A program made the position numbers and the translations under genes. This document shows positions 25,179 through 38,365 of a DNA stretch of 64,000 nt, in pieces (positions within the stretch are counted from its first letter, which is position 1; each line of letters opens with the position of its first letter). The DNA lies in the NCBI GenBank assembly GCA_033065855.1, contig JAVXUO010000638.1:518501-582500 (forward strand), written 5' to 3'. The notes beneath the pieces were generated by a model. The model was not told where the DNA came from. It searched no databases and saw only the letters and a list, made by a program, of their open reading frames with translations. The stretch comes from Escallonia rubra. Its lineage: Eukaryota > Streptophyta > Magnoliopsida > Escalloniales > Escalloniaceae.

Positions 25179-28100
25179 CTTGAAGGTCCTTCTTTTCTCG
25201 GATAAACTCTTCAAATTTGAGAAAATAATTATAATTATTATATGCATCCTTTCCACACACATCCTACATTTTCTTTGATTTTTTTCAAAAGTTTTGGTTA
25301 TAAAAAAATTTATTTATGAGTGTCACTCTTAAGCTAGTCCCAAAAATCACTCCGACAACTGTATATTTTTTAATTTAAAAAACAATACCTTCATAACTCA
25401 AAAGATACGACTCACATCGTCTTCTTTTAGTCCTTTGCAATTTTTTTTCAAACTCTTTTACTTTTCACAACAACAGTACGTACGTTATGATTTGCATGTT
25501 TAAGTTTGACATAGGTGTTATTATTGCATGTTATACATGTTCTTTTTATTCTATGTACATGTAATACCAAATTATTTTACTATTATTGATAAAACTAATA
25601 ATATTTTAATTTAGTACTTTGATAGTTGTTTTACAACCCTCTATATGCACTACACAGAAAAATATTACAATTACGATCATTTGATATTATTGTTTTTTTT
25701 AAACTTCTTTTTGGCTACAAAAAAGGTTCATCAATAGAAATCAACTAGAATATAAAAATGGAAATCAAGTAGAGTATAAAAATGAAAATCAACTTATTAT
25801 TAACATTTCAATTGTTCTTACTATTATTTTACTTTATTATTGTAATTGATATGATGTAATTTAATGAATATTTTTGTACTTAGCACACGTCTTTTCCGTG
25901 TGCAACCCACGAGATTAAAACTAGTAAGTTATGAATTACATCTATGGATTAATCCGATAGTAAACTTCGATTCCTCGAAAAGGATACTATTATATAGGAC
26001 CAGGGCTTTGCTCGGTTTGTTGCGCGCGGTGCACCAAGAGGCTGGTAACATGTTAGGTAACACGACGGTATAAAATGGGAACCTTGATGGAGCATGGGGG
26101 GCAGACAACTCTTGGGTAATACGATGCGAGGACTCATGTAAGGCGAGGAGAAAGACACAGTTCTTGGCAGGGTAGAACCTATGGGGTGGCTATGATGTGG
26201 TGTACGTTGTTAGTCTCACATTGAACAAATCGAATAAAAGAAACAGAATAGTAATACATACACGGATGAACCCAAATACTATATAATAAGCTTTTTGGTC
26301 AAATTATTTCAGTTCGCGTATGCTTTCTGAATTAGGGGCGCTTAATCCATCTCCCTTATCGCATATTTTGTAATGTCTTTGATGACTTTAACGTACTACA
26401 TATATTGTTAATAATGTGACATCAACATGATCCAAAGAATGTGGTGAAGTTATTTCCATGATTTAACCTGAATTAGGTCCTAGTCCACTGCAACTAGTTG
26501 GTGCAGAAGGAAACCCTAAAGTGGATTACCACTAACTTGCTAGATTCCTTCTTTTGACCAATAAAGTAAACCACTGTACGCACATTTGCTGTGTAATGGG
26601 GAGCCAGATTGCCCCAAGATCACAAGAATAACGCCACAAAGTTTGCTAAGTTGGATTACATGAACATCTCCCATAAACCCACAACCCTTCTTCCAAGATT
26701 ACATACTTTTTTTTTCTGATTCTATAGAGTTGCGTTGGATTATCTGAATAAAGGTGGTGATGGACTGAGTCAGATGTCATGCATCAAAAGTCATTAAGAA
26801 GCCATTAAGCTGGGCTGTGAATGGATAACAGTGATGGAATGGAAGTGGTGATGGCGACTGCGCGCAAATGACGATGGCCATGACGGAAACACAGAAAGCG
26901 ACGGTGGGCTGGGTTGGGTTGGCGATTGCAAGGTGGAACCCTTGAAGGAGAGCACAAAGGGTGTTTGTTGTTATTGGGAAGTTTCAGGCAGCGTCCAATG
27001 TGGGGGGCAAAGAATTCAGGGACAACAACATAGTCGACTTTCCCCTGAAAAACACGACTTACCAATCAACATTTCGAAAAAGTTAACGTCAATGTGAAAC
27101 ACAAGATTGGATAATTACTTGAACAGTAGATAGATTTGTTGATTAAGATTTTTGCATGAAACCATTTATACTGTATGATCACCTAACGAATTCTGTGCAT
27201 GACCTATGCAACATTTTTTTAAATTTTTTTTGTGTTATTACTATCTTGATGTATTGATTTATGGCGTTGTTACGGTTGTCAATTAATTTGGCAAGGTGAC
27301 ATGGAGCATCTGGAAGAAAAAATTATAGTGTTTGTTCATCTGTACTTTTATTTTTTTGGTTAATAGTATATGTCGAGAGGAACTCGTGCTTTACTTTTTC
27401 ACAATCGTTGTGAAGAGAAAACAAGAGAGGAGCCGTTTCAAAGCACTGCACATCCAATGTTGAAAAAGGTTATTATGGACTAGGCGTTAATAGCGTATGA
27501 AATATATCTGCATTTATAAAGGCAAAGTTTTTTCTTTGGTAAACTTTAAGAACTTTATTGGCAAAAGAAAGTTTAATATAGGCTTACTTGCACTCTAAAC
27601 CTTGTATTTTCTCAAAAGTTACGGTTGAAATTCTAACATTTACTATTAGGCAGTGAAAACCCTAAGGTTTGTCATGTCTTGCAATTCAAGAGTTTTAGAA
27701 GCGGCTGACAGTGAATCCGTTAGTTTTTAAAGGTCTCTCTGTCTTTTTTGCTTCATTTTTATATTTTTCAGTAAACAACTTCTGGCAAACTTAGAGTTTA
27801 GAGTGCTATTAAGCCTTTGATACAAATCAAACTTGATTGACTAACGGAAAAGAGCAAAAAAAAAAGAATATTTATACAAATACTAAAGAAATATACTCAC
27901 CCCCAATATGATTTATAGGGTCTAATTGAAGTGTAAAGTAGTGGGACAATTTAATGCAATTCTAATTCTTTTTGCCTCTGAGAGTGACGCCTGAATAACA
28001 AGCCTAGGTCTACACCACTTGAACGAATGAGACTGGTAGAGCAAATCAAACAAGCTTGGGGATGTTAATTGTGGTGTGTCGTTAATACCAATAAATTGAG

Positions 28101-28490
28101 TCCATGGTATTGAAAGCTAAACTGCGATGAGAGAGTCCTTGAGTCGAGACGCACTCCAATACTAGTATGGAAGCAAATCAAATTATGAAATTTCATCGAC
28201 CAATGGCCAGAGAGCGTTTACAATACTATTTTTTTTTTATTCTTTTTTGTGTCTTTGAAGTTTGAAATGGTGCATCCTCTCTTGTAATCTATAAAAGAAT
28301 CTTTATAATATAGTGGCTAATTGCGTAAACGTCCTTTCTAGCGCTGCAATGGCTTGTTATATATTGTGCATTATAAGTTGTACTATCTCTCAAATTTACA
28401 TAACTTTCATCAAGAAAATGTACAATTATATTGCACAAAGTAGTTTCCCATAATATAAGTAATGATGGGCTACTGATGATCTCAGTGACA
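25179..28490. other. Intergenic DNA, no confident gene
   Basis: AT-rich DNA with short frames. On the minus strand at about 27060-26920 a short exon-like block (GKVDYVVVPEFFAPHIGRCL) follows a TTTTTCAG acceptor-like site, but I could not link it to other exons or a family. No RNA genes were seen. Confidence 0.45.
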
Positions 28491-28492
28491 GT

Positions 28493-28618
28493 CGGCCCAA
28501 TACCAGCACAGATTTAAGCCCAAGGCCAACCCGTAAGGCCTTATTCCGTGCGAGCGGCCCAATAGTAGTACGACTATTTAAACCCAAGGCTGACCCGTAA
28601 GGCCTTACTGCGGGCGGC
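28493..28618. repeat. Two diverged copies of a 62-bp tandem unit
   Basis: The units start at 28493 and 28555 with CGGCCCAATA and share AAGCCCAAGGC-like, ACCCGTAAGGCCTTA and GCG-GCGGCC words. They are GC-richer than their flanks. Function unknown. Confidence 0.8.
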
Positions 28619-28803
28619 CACTTGATGTGGGTTGCCCACTCGCCACACAAAGGTAAGTTTACCGTACCCAAATCACGAAGGTTTTATTGGCTCGCCAATT
28701 TTCCCGCCATCTCCCCCCCTGCGTATGCATGTTGTTGTGAGGATTTTACCGATTCCTATGATCATCATCAAACCTTAAAAAACTTGTCGCGGATACGATG
28801 GTA

Positions 28804-29190
28804 CAAATCAGAATTCTAGTTTCTTGGATTGATTCATCGCTCTTCTTTTCGCAGAATGGTTCGCTCTCAGCCCTAAACCCTAATCTGTTCGAGTTCAAAT
28901 CTAAATTAATAGTTTCTTGGATTGATTCATCGTTCTTCTTTTCGCAGAATGGTTCGCTCTCAGCCCTAAACCCTAATCTGTTCGAGTTCAAATCTTAATT
29001 TCAGATTTTATTTGACTTTTGTTGCCTAGTTTGTTACATGATCCAAATCAGAATCCTAGTTTCTCGGATTCATTCCTCGCTCTTCTTTTCGCACAATGGT
29101 TGGCTCTCAGCCCAAAACCCTAACCTGTCCGAGTTCAAATCATAATTTCAGATTTTATTTGACTTTTCTTGCCTATTTTTTTACAAGATT
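28804..29190 (+). repeat. Three tandem copies, two almost identical
   Basis: The shared core begins AGTTTCTTGGATTGATTCAT at 28818 and 28911, and in diverged form (AGTTTCTCGG) at 29058. Copies 1 and 2 are offset by 93 bases and differ at about one position. Copies 2 and 3 are offset by 147 bases, because copy 1 lacks the downstream part (ATTTCAGATTTTATTTGACT) that copies 2 and 3 share. Each copy contains an acceptor-like CTTCTTTTCGCAG (CGCAC in copy 3) just before AATGGTT, so the unit may derive from a 5' UTR or intron-exon junction of a gene. Confidence 0.9.
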
Positions 29191-31190
29191 TGATGTTTGT
29201 CTTGCTTTGTTGAGTTAAGAAAGAGACACTACAACATCAGAAACATGAATTCATGTTTGCGCTCCACTTTTTATACGGTCTGTTTTTGTAGTTAAATACT
29301 CTTTTGAGTGTAACTTTTTTTTTTTTTGGTGGATAAGGAGACGATTTCGTTGAGTAAAAAATCAAATTGGTGCATCCTTCAGGAGGTTGGGCCTCACAAA
29401 CAACTGTGCCTCCTCCCTCCATAATATTATGGATTCGATGAAGATTGGATTGTGTGCTAAAGAGTGTGCAACTTTCTTAGCGGATATTTTTGCGTAACTT
29501 AAAGCATGATAAAGTAGAAGATTAGAGTGCACGCGGTGCGAAGTGTAGTGCAGTTATCATTCTCTAGAAGAACTTCCCTCGCTATATAAATCAGTTAATT
29601 ATAGAATTTTATGTTGACTTCTAATGTTACTGGTATTTCATCGAATGCACAATCAACTCTCTTGTATCTGTAATTCTATTCACCTACTGGATGTCGATTT
29701 GATGAATTTTAGATTCAGAAGATGTGACTCTTGGTCTTAGATATGGAAAATGATCGGGCTAGAGAGTGTCAGGGAATCAGAATGTAAAAGTTGTTCTCTT
29801 GGCATAGGTTTTATAAACTAATGGAAAATTCAAATTCTGGCCAGTAACAGATATTGTAGTATTCGCAGTTAATTGCACTCAGATGTTGAAAATCTTAAGT
29901 TGCAGAAACTATGATCTGAAGACGGGCAAGTAATGTTCTTCCACTCTTGCTGGATCGAAAACCTGAGGCTGCACATTATAATGTCTGTGTGTGTCATTAT
30001 TGATATATATTATCTTTTAAGCATGGCTTGAATAACAAACTACTTTATGGATTGCTGGAACAAAAGTTACCCTTGCATCCAAATTAGATTTACAAATGCA
30101 GTGGAAGTGTAACTTTTTTGTTGTATGCAAGTGTTGAGGTATCATGACTCTTGTTTCCAACTTGAGCATTGATCATATGTTACTGGGTAGGATAGTAGTC
30201 TATTGCTCCGAAAGAGTAGGGTTCAAAGGGTATTGATCTAGTTTTCTGAGCATTGAACTTTTCGTTCACATGTACCCTAGTTCAAAGTATTAAGTGGCTT
30301 CTAACTTATGACTGTGGAAGAACTTGGAGTAGCCGCTTGGTCAGAAATTACAGTTTTAACCCAAAAAACCATATTCCGTGCATTTTCAATTTTTTAGTAC
30401 ACTGCAGTATGTATATTGATAGAAGGTTTAAGGAAAATGGAGGGAGTGGGTGGTTAATCTGCACCAACCATCTTTGGGGTCTCAGAGATAAACACCAGTC
30501 CTAGGAGCAGACTGAGGCAGGAAACTTGTCCTTCCAGATGAGGGAATAAATGGCTAGAAGGAACGAGGAAAGAAGTTTTATAAGATTGTCCTAGTGTATA
30601 ATAAGAGTGTAAAATGTTTAAGATTTTACTGCCTAGAGTTAACGTTTGCCATGTTTGACGTCTCCCAAGTAGGAACGTCACTGATTCTCCAGAAACAAAT
30701 CTGAGCTGGACAAACGGATCGGAATTTCAGGAAGGAAAAGTTTATTTCTGCTAGCGCTCATTGAATTCTTAGTTAAAATTTCAGCTACATATAGTGGCAA
30801 ATGCTGATCCACCGCGCCTCAAGTAAATCAGCTTAAAATTAAGTCAACAGATACATGTAGATAATTAAGCAGTCTTCAATAATTACTTTGGCACAATATT
30901 TAACCACATCATATCCTCAAGTAAGGTGGTATTTAGTGTTCTCTTTGGGCATGTTAGTCAGAATAACCCCCTCTCCCCCTTCAGATGAGATTTCAGTCAT
31001 CACTTATTAATGATTAGCCGGTATCCGCTTTAATGAATATTGTTCTGCTTCTCATCTGTTATTATCCCCCACCCCCTCTTATATTGTGATTATTAAGTTT
31101 GACCACCATGTTTCTCTGATTGATTTGGAACTGCTACAATCTCTTTAATCCAAAGTATCATGCCTGACCTTTAGTACCGCTATTTTTGAT
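29191..31190. other. T-rich intron-like or intergenic DNA
   Basis: No coding feature was recognised. The composition (T-rich plus strand, few long frames) resembles plant intron or UTR sequence, but no flanking exons are visible. Confidence 0.4.
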
Positions 31191-32935
31191 AGATGCATCT
31201 TGTCCCATGCTCAACCCTTGTAGGTGCTGTGAATGGAAATTGCAAAGTGCATCACTTCCAAGCATGCTTCCGCAGGGATTTTGAGTTGTTGGTTTACCAC
31301 AGATGTATGGAGATGGTGGAAATGAATGCATAAGGATGAAGCTATTGTCAGGTATTAGCGAAGTCAATGTTATTATCGCTAATAGTTTATACTGTTGGTT
31401 GCTATGAAATGTATTTTGTTACAGTAGAATACTGACATGCTGCCCCAAAAATATTAATGTGGACTGTTTCCTTCATCTTACTTCATGACCTGAAATCCTT
31501 TTACCTTTTCTCCCCAGCATCCCATAAATTGACTTGTAGAATATAAATTTATTTCGCAGTGTTTTATAGCTTCCTTCACTAAAATAATTGCAAACATTAT
31601 GGACATAGGTTGAAAATCCAGACCATGAAGGAAGGAGGAACTACACTTGTTAAAGCTATCAGCTATCTCATATGGTTTATGGGATGTAGATAGACGATTT
31701 AATTATTATTTTTGCTATTATTGATAAGAGGACCAAAGGCTGCTACGAAGAAAGTTGTTGATGTAAGCAAGAAAAAAAAGGCCTCTTCAGATAGAGGCCA
31801 GATTTCATTGCAAAGATGTTAGGTATACGAGAAAGCCAACAAAAAACAGTCATAACAAAAAGTTCTATCTTCTATCAGCTATTAAAATTCTCCTTATGTT
31901 GACCTCTTATAAGAAAAACCAATGCTTATAATCTTTATTGTGGTAAGCATAATTTCTCTTGCATTCATTAGATCGCGTCTTCAGCCAAGTAATGTGAGAA
32001 ATTGAAGTACTTATCAGATATTTGGTGAAAATCCTTTACTTTTTCAAGGTAAACTGATTTTTCTAACTAAAGCATTGAGGCAACAGGCAACTCGCGAATA
32101 ATTCAAGAACATAGTAACACGAAATGTAATAAATCAGCCTTAAGTAATTAACATAAATGTAGCTAAACACTGAATGCTTAAATTAAGTTGAACCTACAGG
32201 CAGTCTTTAAATCTTGCAATGAGGAAAGGCCTCTATGGCCAGAAATGATATAAGGTGTCTATAACTGGACTCAACCCACTACTTCTTGGATGATCAATGA
32301 AGAATCAACTTAGAGACAAAGTTTCATTAGTCAAACGGGTAAAATATTCCATATGCTGTCTTTGGACCCTCCATGAGATGTCTAGTATTATGTACGGAAC
32401 ATAAGAGACTTAAGCATCAATCAAAGCACTAAGAATCGAACCTTAACACACATTACGTTCAAAGGAAACATAATTAAATTTCGATGTGGTAGATTAAAAA
32501 GTTCTTGGGTTTTATATCCCACACGCAAGCCACAGTGCTGTCATTTTTCATGCTAATATGTACTAATTTGATTGACTGTTACTCTCAGCCGGCTGCTTTA
32601 GACAAGCTGCCAGGCAGTGCCAGCCATAGCTTTCGTCAACTTATATTATTTGACCTACTTAGGGAATGTTATTTCATATTCGACTGACTGACATTGTGAG
32701 CTATATTCTTTCCCTTCAAGGATAATTGATTCAATGACAATTACATGAACAAGGTGAAATTAAATGCATTTCATGCACAAAGGAAATCACAATGACCTTT
32801 TGTAAACTTTAATATATTAGTGGCATAAACTTGTGGTTAATATAAATGGTAATCGATTCTGTGTCGCTTGTAAAGGTTATGAAGTTGAAATGGGGCAGTT
32901 GCTTAGTTGTAAAGGTTACGGGATCTTTTAAGTTT
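31190..32935 (+). repeat. Copy A of a 1.8-kb noncoding direct duplication
   Basis: This stretch matches 34760-36585 in the same orientation and order. Shared anchors include TGTGAATGGAAATT (31229), CAAAAATATTAAT (31447), GGAGGAAC (31633), TTCAGCCAAGTAATGTGAG (31980), GGAAAGGCCTCT-TGGCCA (32224), GTTTCATTAGTCAAACGG (32321), CCATGAGATGTCTA (32370) and CTTAGGGAATG (32658). Identity is patchy with many indels, so the event is old. Neither copy keeps a long open frame. It could be an old segmental duplication of intronic DNA or a worn pair of long repeats from an extinct element. Confidence 0.75.
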
Positions 32936-34759
32936 ATTGAGATGTTGTGTATTATGTTCATGACATGCATCTCACCATCACAAACTATATTAATTTCCAA
33001 TTTTATGAACATAATGCATCAAATATTTTATAGTAGATGATAAGGGGACAAGAAAATATATGATTCTATATCCCGAAGTTTATTTAGTCTTAGTTGATTT
33101 TTGGATTTTAGCTTTAGTGGTATATTTTTTGGGGTCTTTTTGGTCAATTTAAGTCCTGTTAGGTTACCATGTTAATTAGGTAGAGTTCTAGAATCTTAGG
33201 GAGTGTTTTTTAAGTGTTATGAGGCCTATTAAATTAGCAGTTTGCACCTGCAGGTTAACAATCAATTGATCAATAAATTTCGTTCTTTGAAATTTACTCT
33301 CTTTCTTGTGTTGTGCTTTTATCACTGGTCCTTGTGGATTCAAGGGCGTCATCTGTAATGGCAAGCAAACTCAAGTAACTCGGGGGCAATGTCGAGACGA
33401 ACTCGCTTCCGTATTTCGTCTATAGATCCCAACATTATTTTGTTGGCTTTTAGCTTTCATGGTTCTATTTTATCTTTTGCTGATTATGTGACTGTTTTTT
33501 ATCATAAAATCATAGAAACCCTTGTTATACCCTTTGGTAACAGCTTAGCTTTTAGAAAGTTAGATAATTTGGTGATTAAATTAGTACTGTCAAAGAAATT
33601 TGAATCTCCTCTTGAGGGATCATAATACATGCATGTGGTTCTCCCCGAGTTCTGAGAGGTTATAGGTATCATGGTACTTACAATTAGAAGGGATTTTCTT
33701 CACAATTAGTCCATCAAGTTTTTGAACACTGCAAATAGTGCCGTTCCATTCTTGCCCGACATGGAAGACTGCAACAAAAGATTCACTTGCTTAATATTAC
33801 TAACTTGTTTGATTAATAAAAAAATACCTCCTCCTTTTGAAGTCAAACAACTTATATTCACAGGCCATTATTTTGTGAAAGAGTTTGATTCTACAAGTGT
33901 AGCATTTGAAAGCATAAAAATATCTACTCACTGAAGGTAGAGCTTGACTTTCCTTCTACATTGACCTGTAGTAAGCATATCAGGCATTAGCAAAATTCTC
34001 TCCACCTTATAATTAAGTTTTTTGCATCATGAGTGCCCCTCCTCATTAATCTAGATGAGACCAGCTTAAAATCCAAATCATTTAATCTAGTGCCTTCGTA
34101 ATATACCTCATTGAAAATCCAATATAGATTAGAGGAGTTGCAAATAGGCAGACTGTTCAAGTTACTTGACTGCAAGAATCATGTCTATTTTCTGCATGAG
34201 GATCCTCTGTCTTACTGCTGTAACAGCTTTAGTGACAAAAAAATTGTCATCAAAAGTATTATTTGGTCGCTGTTGTTAAAATTTCCAGTGACAATATTTT
34301 TGTCGCTAAAATGCATTTAGCTCCATTTTCGTAGTAGTGTACAGTAGAGGATTCTTATCTGGTTCACTTTGATAGTCATCCCTACGACTGGTATTCTATA
34401 ATCAAGAGCACAATGTTCTTGTGAAAAGATTTGAACTGCTATGTGCTTTGAGTGGACATGTGATAATGGCATCAAGGCTATTGTTTGTGAGCGCTGTTTT
34501 GGGGGGGGGGCTAAAATCAGCAAAATATGGAGAAAATAATGTAGTGAATGAGTAACTACTTTGCCATAACATATTTAATGGCTGTGATTCAGGAATGGGT
34601 TAATTGAATTGTATACATGATCATTTAGAGGTTTTTCCAAAATGACTTTGTTCTACCTTAATGGGGGATTTCTCAAGGTTGCCAAAAGAAACGAATCTGT
34701 TTGTAAGGTGTTTAATACAAGTGAATACTGACAATTCACTTACAAATTTTAAAGCTGTA
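32936..34759. other. Spacer between the two duplicated blocks
   Basis: No confident gene. The stretch at about 33100-33400 is T-rich, contains a CAATAAATTTCGTTCTTTG word and ends in a GC-richer segment. It looks vaguely like the end of an old LTR, but no matching partner or primer-binding site is evident. A G run lies at about 34501-34510. Confidence 0.3.
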
Positions 34760-36585
34760 CAACTTCTGCTCAGTTTTCAGGCGATGTGAATGGAAATTAC
34801 GACTTACAAAGTCTATTATACTCTCTGGCCATCGTTACTAGGCATGCTTCTCCTCGAGTTTTCTGTTTTCTTCTTCTGAAAGCATAAAGAATGAAGCTCC
34901 TTAATTTTCAGGTACCTACCAAGTCAAATGTTATTTTCCTTCTTTCTGCTTTTATCATAATCTTAACTGATACTTTGGTATCTATTGTATTTAACTATTG
35001 CACTCTTGTTGTAGTAGACTATTGACATGCTGGCACAAAAATATTAATCTGTACTCTTCCCTTCACATGTCATGAGTTTGACTTTCTTTTTTGTTTATTC
35101 CTCAGCATTTCCGAAATTGACTCTTACTTCGTACGTTAATTGTTTTATGATATAGCAGTCATTGTTTTAAAGTACTTTATATCCGTTGTAGTCAGCATAG
35201 CTACATACTTTATGAAGTTGTTAGTCTTGGCCATGAATACAGGAGGAACAACGCTTGCTAAAAGCTATCTCACCTGGTGTATTTGGGAAATAGATAGTTG
35301 AATCTTAGTTTCACTATACTTTTCTTGTAGGTCAGAGGACCAAATCTTCTAATTTATACCAGGAAAGTTGATGATGTGAATTGAAAAGATTTTCACTGAG
35401 AAGAGAAAGCTTGGATGAGGCCATATAAGGACTCCAACAGAAAGCAGTACCTAAAGAAAGTTCTTTGGATTTTCATTTTGTGTTTGCTATCAAATCTTAG
35501 GATATTTTTTCTGGTTGGAGCTTCTCTAAAAGAAAAAGAAAAAATAAAACCATACTACTACCCTCTTTCTTTCCGCAGCAAGCTCAGTAAGTCCTTCGCA
35601 GTTATTAGATCGTTGTTTCAGCGAAGTAGTGTGAGGATATGAAATAAGGATGGGTATTTGGCTTTCAATTCTTACTCTGTCGTTAGTACGCTGATTCCCC
35701 TTCCAGTGAAAAGATTGAGGCAAACATGCAATGCGTGCAAATGATTCATTACACAGCGTTATGCAAAACAAACAGCAAGACATCAGCCTTAAGCAATCAC
35801 ACATAATTATAGCTACATGAAATGTGAAACTACTTGAATATTATAGACATTGTTCAAATAACAAGGAAAGGCCTCTCTGGCCACAATCATTTAAGAAGTC
35901 CTCCATGATTGCAACTCAACCCCACTACTTCTGAAGTGATCGATTGAAGTTGGAAGGAGAGACAAAAGTTTCATTAGTCAAATGGTAGAGATTGTCATAC
36001 ATAGTCTTTCACTCTTTTGGACCCTACATGAGATGTCTACTAGGTACAGAAAAACAATAGCCATGGAATCAATCAAGCTCATTGAACCTAATATGCTTTA
36101 TTTACAAAGAAAACATCATGAAATCCCAACCCACCAGATTAAACTGTCCTTGGGTTTCTTAATCCTTTAAAGATTGGTGTTTCTGCAATATGTGGTGCTT
36201 TTGTCAGTAATCTAATGATACTACTCTCAAAAGGATGCTTTTAGGCAAGCCACCGTGCGTTAGTCTCTCCAACTTACATGGGTTTGACCTGCTTAGGGAA
36301 TCTTTTTTCTTCTAACTGCTAAAAATATATCACTTTACTGCTTTAGCTATACATGGTTTTTAATGCTGTGGTCGCTATTGGCAAAGTGGAATCTCATCCA
36401 TATTTTGAGCACGTAACACTTGTGTATATCGCTTAATTTATCTGCGGGTAAATCTGTTAGTTGATGCCGTGTAATACGGTGTCGTTTCTGAAGCTGATTG
36501 AAGATTGTTCCTTCGTGACAAGAAATCCGTCTTAATTGGAAATGTGGCAGTTGCTTTAGCGGATATAAAAATTGGGATCTGTCTT
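34760..36585 (+). repeat. Copy B of a 1.8-kb noncoding direct duplication
   Basis: Partner of the block at 31190-32935, about 3.6 kb downstream. Its anchors are TGTGAATGGAAATT (34786), CAAAAATATTAAT (35036), GGAGGAAC (35242), TTCAGCGAAGTAGTGTGAG (35618), GGAAAGGCCTCTCTGGCCA (35864), GTTTCATTAGTCAAATGG (35968), CTACATGAGATGTCTA (36022) and CTTAGGGAATC (36293). Order and spacing are kept with small indels. No conserved frame is evident between copies, which argues against a duplicated coding exon. Confidence 0.75.
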
Positions 36586-37720
36586 GACCTTATATATATA
36601 TAATTATAATAGTCGTGCTACTGAAGCATTGGTAGAATAATCAGTTTGAAATCATGGACTAATGATTTTTGTAATACATAAGCGAAGTATGTCGCTTTCA
36701 GCTTGTGTATATTATACTGCCTGCTTTTGCTTATCTTTCATTTTGTTTTTTGATCAGGACAACCTCTTCTGTTTCTTAATTGTTGCATCATACAGCTACT
36801 CAGGATGGTTGATATAATCGAGCGCTTGATTAATTGGCCAAGTCTTGATATTGCTGTGGATGTCCTAACTCCTAACCTTAACGGGAATGATAGCAATTGC
36901 TGAGGAAACTGTCAATGGGGAAAAGGGGGTTGTTCTCAGCTGTGTTTGCGTGCACTGGACTATGTACGTACGTTTATGTGGACCAAGTAAAACTTAAGTG
37001 CTTAAAACCTAGTGAAGAAAGGTTCAGCAGCAAACACAAAGATATAGTTAAATCCCACATAATATGGCTTCAAGCTTTTTGTTACAAGGGTAACGTTTGA
37101 AGGAAGTATTCGGCAAGATGGAATCATCAGAGTAGTATGCTGACTGTTTCCAAGTTATTTGCATTCCCAGAGACTTACCCAGATGCTTCTTAGACTGTTG
37201 CTGGCAATAATCTTGAATCTTTAGGAAATCGTGTTTGCTTTGTTGAATTCTCTTTGCAAGACATCAAAGCTCAGCTCGTTTTGCATGGTGTCCTGTTACC
37301 TAGTAATCTTCTCAATATTTAGTTCTCAAAATTTGTTCAACCCAAATATTCTTGTTTCCTTATCAAATCATTCATTGATTGGTTTACGTTGCTAATGCTT
37401 TGCAGAAAAGATATAAGCAGAATATGTAAATCATTGGAAAAGTGTGTTTAACAGAGAAAATTAACTTGAAAGCAGTGAGGATATCTAGAAAAAGTTAGAT
37501 TTATCAATGACTGGAAAATTTGCAAACCCCAGTTACACGCTCCTTGTGTGAAACCAACAAGGGGGTGAAGTGTCTTCGAAAGTTACATTGCTCAGTCAGT
37601 CTTGTCAAGAAGCAGTCTAACTTTGTTGCTATAAGTTTTAACTTTTCGCTTTTATGTCGTCGAAGTTCAAGATTTTAGTAACAATTTCTTAAGTGTTGAT
37701 ATTTGTAATAAAATATACAG
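36586..37720. other. Intergenic DNA, nothing recognised
   Basis: A short TA tract lies near 36592-36602. Open frames are short and without domain resemblance. Confidence 0.45.
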
Positions 37721-37724
37721 AGGA

Positions 37725-38365
37725 AACAACTTTAAATGGTCCTAGACTATTGGCCGTTTAGAGGTTTAGTCCATGTGTTACTAAATACGTACGAATAGTT
37801 CCTTGACTATTAAAATTAAGTATGTTCAGTTATTTTTTTCACGTCCGCCTATTTTAAGTTAATAATTTGTCCCATGACTGGGGCATTTCTGTCTTTTCTT
37901 CTTCTAACTTCACTTTTTAGATTTGATCAACCCACTGCCATTAGCCTCGTCGCCACCCTTATACCGCAGTCAACCCCTAGTCGCCGCCACCAATGTACTG
38001 ATCACCGCCACAACAACCATATCTAGATAAATCAAAGGTGAAAGGTGATGGTTGGTGGGCATGGCGGGTGGTCGATGGCAGTGACTTGTAGCAACAACAA
38101 CATCGATGGTGAAACTTGAGACGGTTGGTGTTTTACGGTGGTTGCCGATCTCACAGAAACGATGGCCTCGAACTGGGTGGTGTTGCTTTCACATGTGGTG
38201 GTGGTTAAAAGGGTGGTGGACGTCTATAGTAGTAGTGGTCGGAAGAGTGATGGTTGCTAACTTCTCAAAAGGAAGAAAAGATTGAAACGCAAGATAAAAA
38301 GACAAAAATACCCTTGCCATGGGACAATACTACGTTTGAAAATAAATGGATGCAAAAAAGAAGGG
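37725..38365. mobile_element. Probable DNA transposon remnant
   Basis: A left segment at about 37868-37905 (TTTGTCCCATGACTGGGGCA and the following TTCTGTCTTTTCTTC) has an inverted counterpart at about 38274-38336 (GGAAGAAAAGA, AAGACAAAAATACCC, CATGGGACAATA). Between them is a GGTGG/CCACC-rich segment such as is often found inside plant MULE-like elements. The outer left part (from about 37725) has no matching right end, so the element looks truncated. Confidence 0.4.

Noticed and set aside
28804-29190. CRISPR-like array
   Set aside because: Three unequal tandem copies in a plant genome with no unique spacers of constant size; not a CRISPR.
33050-33400. Possible end of an old LTR
   Set aside because: Only a vague resemblance. 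No partner repeat, primer-binding site or target duplication could be found.
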